A stretch of 8,086 nucleotides of DNA from Lachnospiraceae bacterium (GTDB lineage Bacteria; Bacillota; Clostridia; Lachnospirales; Lachnospiraceae). A model generated the notes under the pieces. The model was not told where the DNA came from, did not search any database, and saw only the letters and a list, made by a program, of their open reading frames with translations. Where the stretch lies: the NCBI GenBank assembly GCA_009787745.1, contig WQST01000111.1, forward strand, positions 1-8,086, given 5' to 3'. Below are positions 6,701 through 8,086 of this stretch, in pieces (the first letter of the stretch is position 1; the number at the start of each line of letters is the position of its first letter). Made by a program: the position numbers and the translations under genes.

Positions 6701-7470
6701 GCAACATGGGTTATGATCAACCTATTATTGCCCTGACTGCTAATGTTATCGTCGGTCAGGCGGAAGTCTTTTTGGCAAATGGGTTTGATGGATTTTTGGC
6801 GAAACCGATTGATATCCGTGAAATGAATACCGTACTTAACAGCTTCATTCGTGATAAACAGCCGCCGGAAGTGATTGAGGAAGCCAGACGTAATGAAGCC
6901 GTACATCCCGCGGACACCGATAAGTCGTTTATGCAGATAGAAGCTATTAAAGCGGCGTTTGTCAGAGATGCTGAAAGTGCCATCGAATTGCTTACGGATA
7001 TTTTCCCGAAGCTAAATGCCAAAGATAAGGACGATTTACGCTTGTTTGTGACTTGTGTACATGGACTTAAAAGTGTACTCAATGTTATTAATGAACAAGA
7101 AGTCGCCGAACTCGCTCTCTCACTTGAGCAATCGGGACGCGATGAGAATTATGAGATTATATTAGAGAAAACGCCCTTGCTTTTAGAGCGGCTAAAACTG
7201 CTTATTACGGAACTTAAGCCATTTGATGCAAATGACAGTTCTGTCACTTCTATAGCGGATGAGGATTTGATATTTTTACGCGAAAGATTATCGATAATAA
7301 AGAAAGCCTGTGAAGGATTCGATAAAAAGACGGTTAGGAAAGCGTTAGGTGAGGTTTTTGAAAAAGAATGGCCCGATTATATAATGACGGAGTTGGGCTT
7401 TATGGAAAAATACTTGCTTCATAGTGCTTTTAAAAAGGTTTTGGAGGTCGCGGAAGGGCTTGAAGTTTGA
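3736..7470 (+). CDS. Membrane hybrid sensor histidine kinase (dCache-PAS-GAF-HisKA-HATPase-REC-HPt)
   Basis: This 1244-residue inner-membrane sensor kinase contains a whole phosphorelay. Transmembrane helices are at about 29-50 and 309-330. Between them is a dCache-type extracytoplasmic sensor (about 51-305) with the typical YAPAERPWFKAAEAANG segment (151-167) and PYISVYSGD (174-182). No HAMP domain follows. A PAS-like domain (about 350-465) carries Cys396, Cys408, Cys411 and Cys413, and a GAF-like domain covers about 475-635. The kinase core has His664 in MSHEIRTPMN, the N box with Asn782, DTGQGM (815-820) and GTGLGM (845-850). The receiver domain (about 922-1038) has Asp928/Asp929, acceptor Asp973, Thr1001 and Lys1023. 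An HPt-like domain (about 1067-1162) has His1109 in VHGLKS. A final helical tail (about 1170-1244) resembles tails seen in other clostridial hybrid kinases. All phosphotransfer residues are present, so it should pass phosphate His664 to Asp973 to His1109 to an external receiver, most likely the overlapping HD-GYP regulator. The signal is unknown. Confidence 0.93.
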   Translation: MIDFNTPSDENLKSHNNLLHKAIKFFRFYGLIFFICLAFGLMAMLSYIFVRSIVERHLEIEAYEKLSNIELQITADFNELETMLTMVSNTIADMIDNGESPEMISYYIKALTTQIRADEQIIPSFVSINGMFDIYDGLIITGMDTFLSEDYAPAERPWFKAAEAANGEIGVTTPYISVYSGDLSITITRCIFDRNNDKIATVFIDVLLEDLQSFTNVIDSYNPNCYSVILDDSLTFISHPMTELIGLNLNEIGLEIVSEVDMGHNIFVYRGEVDNEHFVINSKQLRNGWHIGVVSDVNSYYLALYQIRFYLIILAFGLSLLVSIIVSLIVKSRQKAESAMNSAIEQKNALNHLENILNGLDAMVYVSDPETSQLLFVNTSMKKHYDLDDNYAGQPCYKLLQNNKEKPCNFCPCKKLNKNPNQVIVWEDHIKSKDHVYRHSDRYIDWPNGKKVHLQHTIDITDLKDVTNARDKQLKQQALMTSISQSFLFGEGIDTMMSNALKMVGELMDISQISLYQTEGDNVHLTCIDEWIHHNLHLPSRIGDSLSFTKAMLSLFDNQTGNVVCITSDDPGAKEVLEPYRKNANNSFMITSIFVESNIYAVLDYSRDDGQRWTYSEKDMAILFSNILAGAFQRRTANEQLITAKEIAEESNRTKSIFLANMSHEIRTPMNSILGMAEIQLQDKNLLPDVEDAFNIIYDSGNLLINIINDILDFSKIEAGKLELIPANYDLLSLINDTAQLIRLRHESKPLEFILNISEVTPLKWFGDELRIKQILNNLLSNAFKYTMKGYVELNISAETGSVDDDKILVIKVIDTGQGMSNDQIEQLYDEYMRFNTVINRYEVGTGLGMSITKRLIDLMNGEILVESEVGKGTVFTVRLPQISIGASVCGTEHIEKMKKARLYSTSKSKRAQFKREYMPYGRVLIVDDVGTNLYVAKGLLLPYGLKIETASSGFETIDLVKAGNIYDIIFMDHMMPKMDGLEATDILRNMGYDQPIIALTANVIVGQAEVFLANGFDGFLAKPIDIREMNTVLNSFIRDKQPPEVIEEARRNEAVHPADTDKSFMQIEAIKAAFVRDAESAIELLTDIFPKLNAKDKDDLRLFVTCVHGLKSVLNVINEQEVAELALSLEQSGRDENYEIILEKTPLLLERLKLLITELKPFDANDSSVTSIADEDLIFLRERLSIIKKACEGFDKKTVRKALGEVFEKEWPDYIMTELGFMEKYLLHSAFKKVLEVAEGLEV

Positions 7471-7483
7471 ATAATCAGGGCAA

Positions 7484-7513
7484 TGTCATTCTGAGTGCAA
7501 GCGAAGAATCTCA
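7484..7513. repeat. Short dispersed-repeat-like sequence (TCATTCTGAG...GAAGAATCTCA type)
   Basis: The sequence has the form TGTCATTCTGAG, TGCAAGC, GAAGAATCTCA. I recall near-identical strings as short intergenic repeats in many unrelated bacterial genomes; that is memory, not a search. It contains small inverted repeats (ATTCT/AGAAT and CTGAG/CTCAG) that could fold. It lies 13 bp after the hybrid kinase stop, a usual place for such elements. Only this copy is in the window. Confidence 0.5.
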
Positions 7514-7552
7514 GCCTTAACATGGTTTAACTAAATGACAATTGATACAAAC

Positions 7553-7557
7553 GGAGG
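7553..7557 (+). promoter_or_regulatory. Ribosome binding site of the decarboxylase gene
   Basis: GGAGG lies 9 bases before the ATG at 7567. No convincing promoter or intrinsic terminator is visible in 7471-7552, so the gene could be read from the upstream operon or from a promoter I cannot recognise. Confidence 0.8.
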
Positions 7558-7566
7558 AAAATTAGT

Positions 7567-8086
7567 ATGAAAAAGCTTAATGATTTTTGCAGTATTGATG
7601 CGGGTGTTATCTTGAAAGTAGCCGAGCAATACGGTACACCGCTTTATTTGTATGATGAAAAAGTTATCATTGATAAATGTAGGGCATTACTTTCTTTGCC
7701 GAGTGCATATGGGCTTACTGTCAGATATGCCATGAAAGCTAATTCGACTAAGGCATTGCTGAAAATAATAAACGGGCAGGGCTTAAAAATCGACGCAAGC
7801 AGTATGAATGAAGTAAGAAGAGCGTATATGGCAGGGATTAATTACCGCGATATCATCCTAACAACGCAGGAAGCGCCTTGCGGTAAAGATTTTAGCGATT
7901 TAAAGGAAATGATTGGACAAGGATTGAAATATAATGTTTGCTCTTTGCATCAACTTTTTAATATTGGTGAATTTGTCAGTGACGCGAAGATTCCTTTGGC
8001 TATCAGAGTTCACCCCGGTGTCGGATCGGGCGAATCGGCAACCCGCAATACAGGGGATATGTATTCATGTTTCGGCATTCATTTAT
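7567..8086 (+). CDS. lysA: Diaminopimelate decarboxylase-type PLP enzyme, N-terminal part (3' truncated)
   Basis: This enzyme converts meso-diaminopimelate to lysine in the cytoplasm, the last step of the lysine pathway, using pyridoxal phosphate. About 173 codons are visible before the right edge; the full enzyme is usually near 400-430 residues. The alanine-racemase-like TIM-barrel start is clear: YGTPLYLYDEKVI, then YAMKAN with Lys57 as the Schiff-base lysine, DASSMNEVRRAYMAG, ILTTQE, and the glycine-rich RVHPGVGSGESATRNTGD followed by CFGIHL, which matches the phosphate-binding and substrate loop of this family. The segment YNVCSLHQL has Cys where many family members have Asp (VDS), pointing to a divergent subfamily. 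The ATG start is supported by a GGAGG site. Related fold-III decarboxylases (ornithine/arginine or carboxynorspermidine type) remain possible because the C-terminal half is missing; the SGESATR...FGI motif favours LysA. Confidence 0.83.
   Translation, partial: MKKLNDFCSIDAGVILKVAEQYGTPLYLYDEKVIIDKCRALLSLPSAYGLTVRYAMKANSTKALLKIINGQGLKIDASSMNEVRRAYMAGINYRDIILTTQEAPCGKDFSDLKEMIGQGLKYNVCSLHQLFNIGEFVSDAKIPLAIRVHPGVGSGESATRNTGDMYSCFGIHL

Noticed and set aside
7484..7514. Intrinsic terminator after the hybrid kinase gene
   Set aside because: The CTGAG/CTCAG and ATTCT/AGAAT pairings are only 5 bp, mutually exclusive, and not followed by a T-run.
7471..7566. Lysine riboswitch or T-box ahead of the lysA-type gene
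   Set aside because: Only 96 bp are available and no multi-helix aptamer, T-box sequence or attenuator hairpin with a T-run is present.

Overview
The window reads like a chromosomal segment of a low-to-moderate GC bacterium, most likely a Bacillota (Clostridia-like) anaerobe. The reasons are near-consensus sigma-A-type promoters, strong AGGAGG-like ribosome binding sites, TTG and GTG starts, a LacI-family regulator linked to beta-phosphoglucomutase, and a hybrid kinase architecture common in Clostridia. This assignment is inference; no rRNA or other taxonomic marker is present.

Layout. (1) Positions 2-718 (+) are the 3' end of a large repeat-containing, probably extracellular protein. It is built from modules of about 217 residues that look like carbohydrate-binding beta-sandwiches, and a strong hairpin (749-782) follows it. 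(2) Positions 850-1872 (+) encode a LacI/GalR-family repressor. Its 3' end overlaps by 14 bp the 3' end of the convergent gene at 1859-2518 (-), a beta-phosphoglucomutase with all its catalytic residues. That gene has a textbook promoter (TTGACA-17-TATAAT on the minus strand), and a perfect 16-bp palindrome with a CG centre, a LacI-type operator, lies at the expected transcription start. (3) From the same intergenic region a divergent extended -10 promoter (2654-2682) drives a two-gene signalling operon. The first gene is a REC-HD-GYP response regulator (2726-3739), a likely cyclic-di-GMP phosphodiesterase. A 4-bp overlap links it to a 1244-residue hybrid histidine kinase (3736-7470). (4) After 96 bp containing a short dispersed-repeat-like sequence, a diaminopimelate decarboxylase-type gene begins at 7567 and runs off the right edge.

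How the genes may work together. The LacI regulator and PgmB form a small sugar-responsive unit in which the operator probably blocks pgmB until a sugar or sugar phosphate appears. The sugar-binding-like repeat protein next door fits a carbohydrate theme, but no transporter or phosphorylase is visible here. The kinase carries dCache, Cys-rich PAS, GAF-like, HisKA, HATPase, REC and HPt domains, that is every step of a phosphorelay, and its HPt can plausibly pass phosphate to the HD-GYP regulator. An extracellular signal would then control c-di-GMP breakdown. The last gene belongs to lysine/cell-wall precursor synthesis and has no obvious link to the signalling pair.

I found no CRISPR array, tRNA, rRNA, insertion sequence or phage feature. 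No wholly new system is evident. The most notable points are the precise promoter/operator/convergent-repressor arrangement, the self-contained phosphorelay ending in HD-GYP, and the tandem 217-residue module protein.
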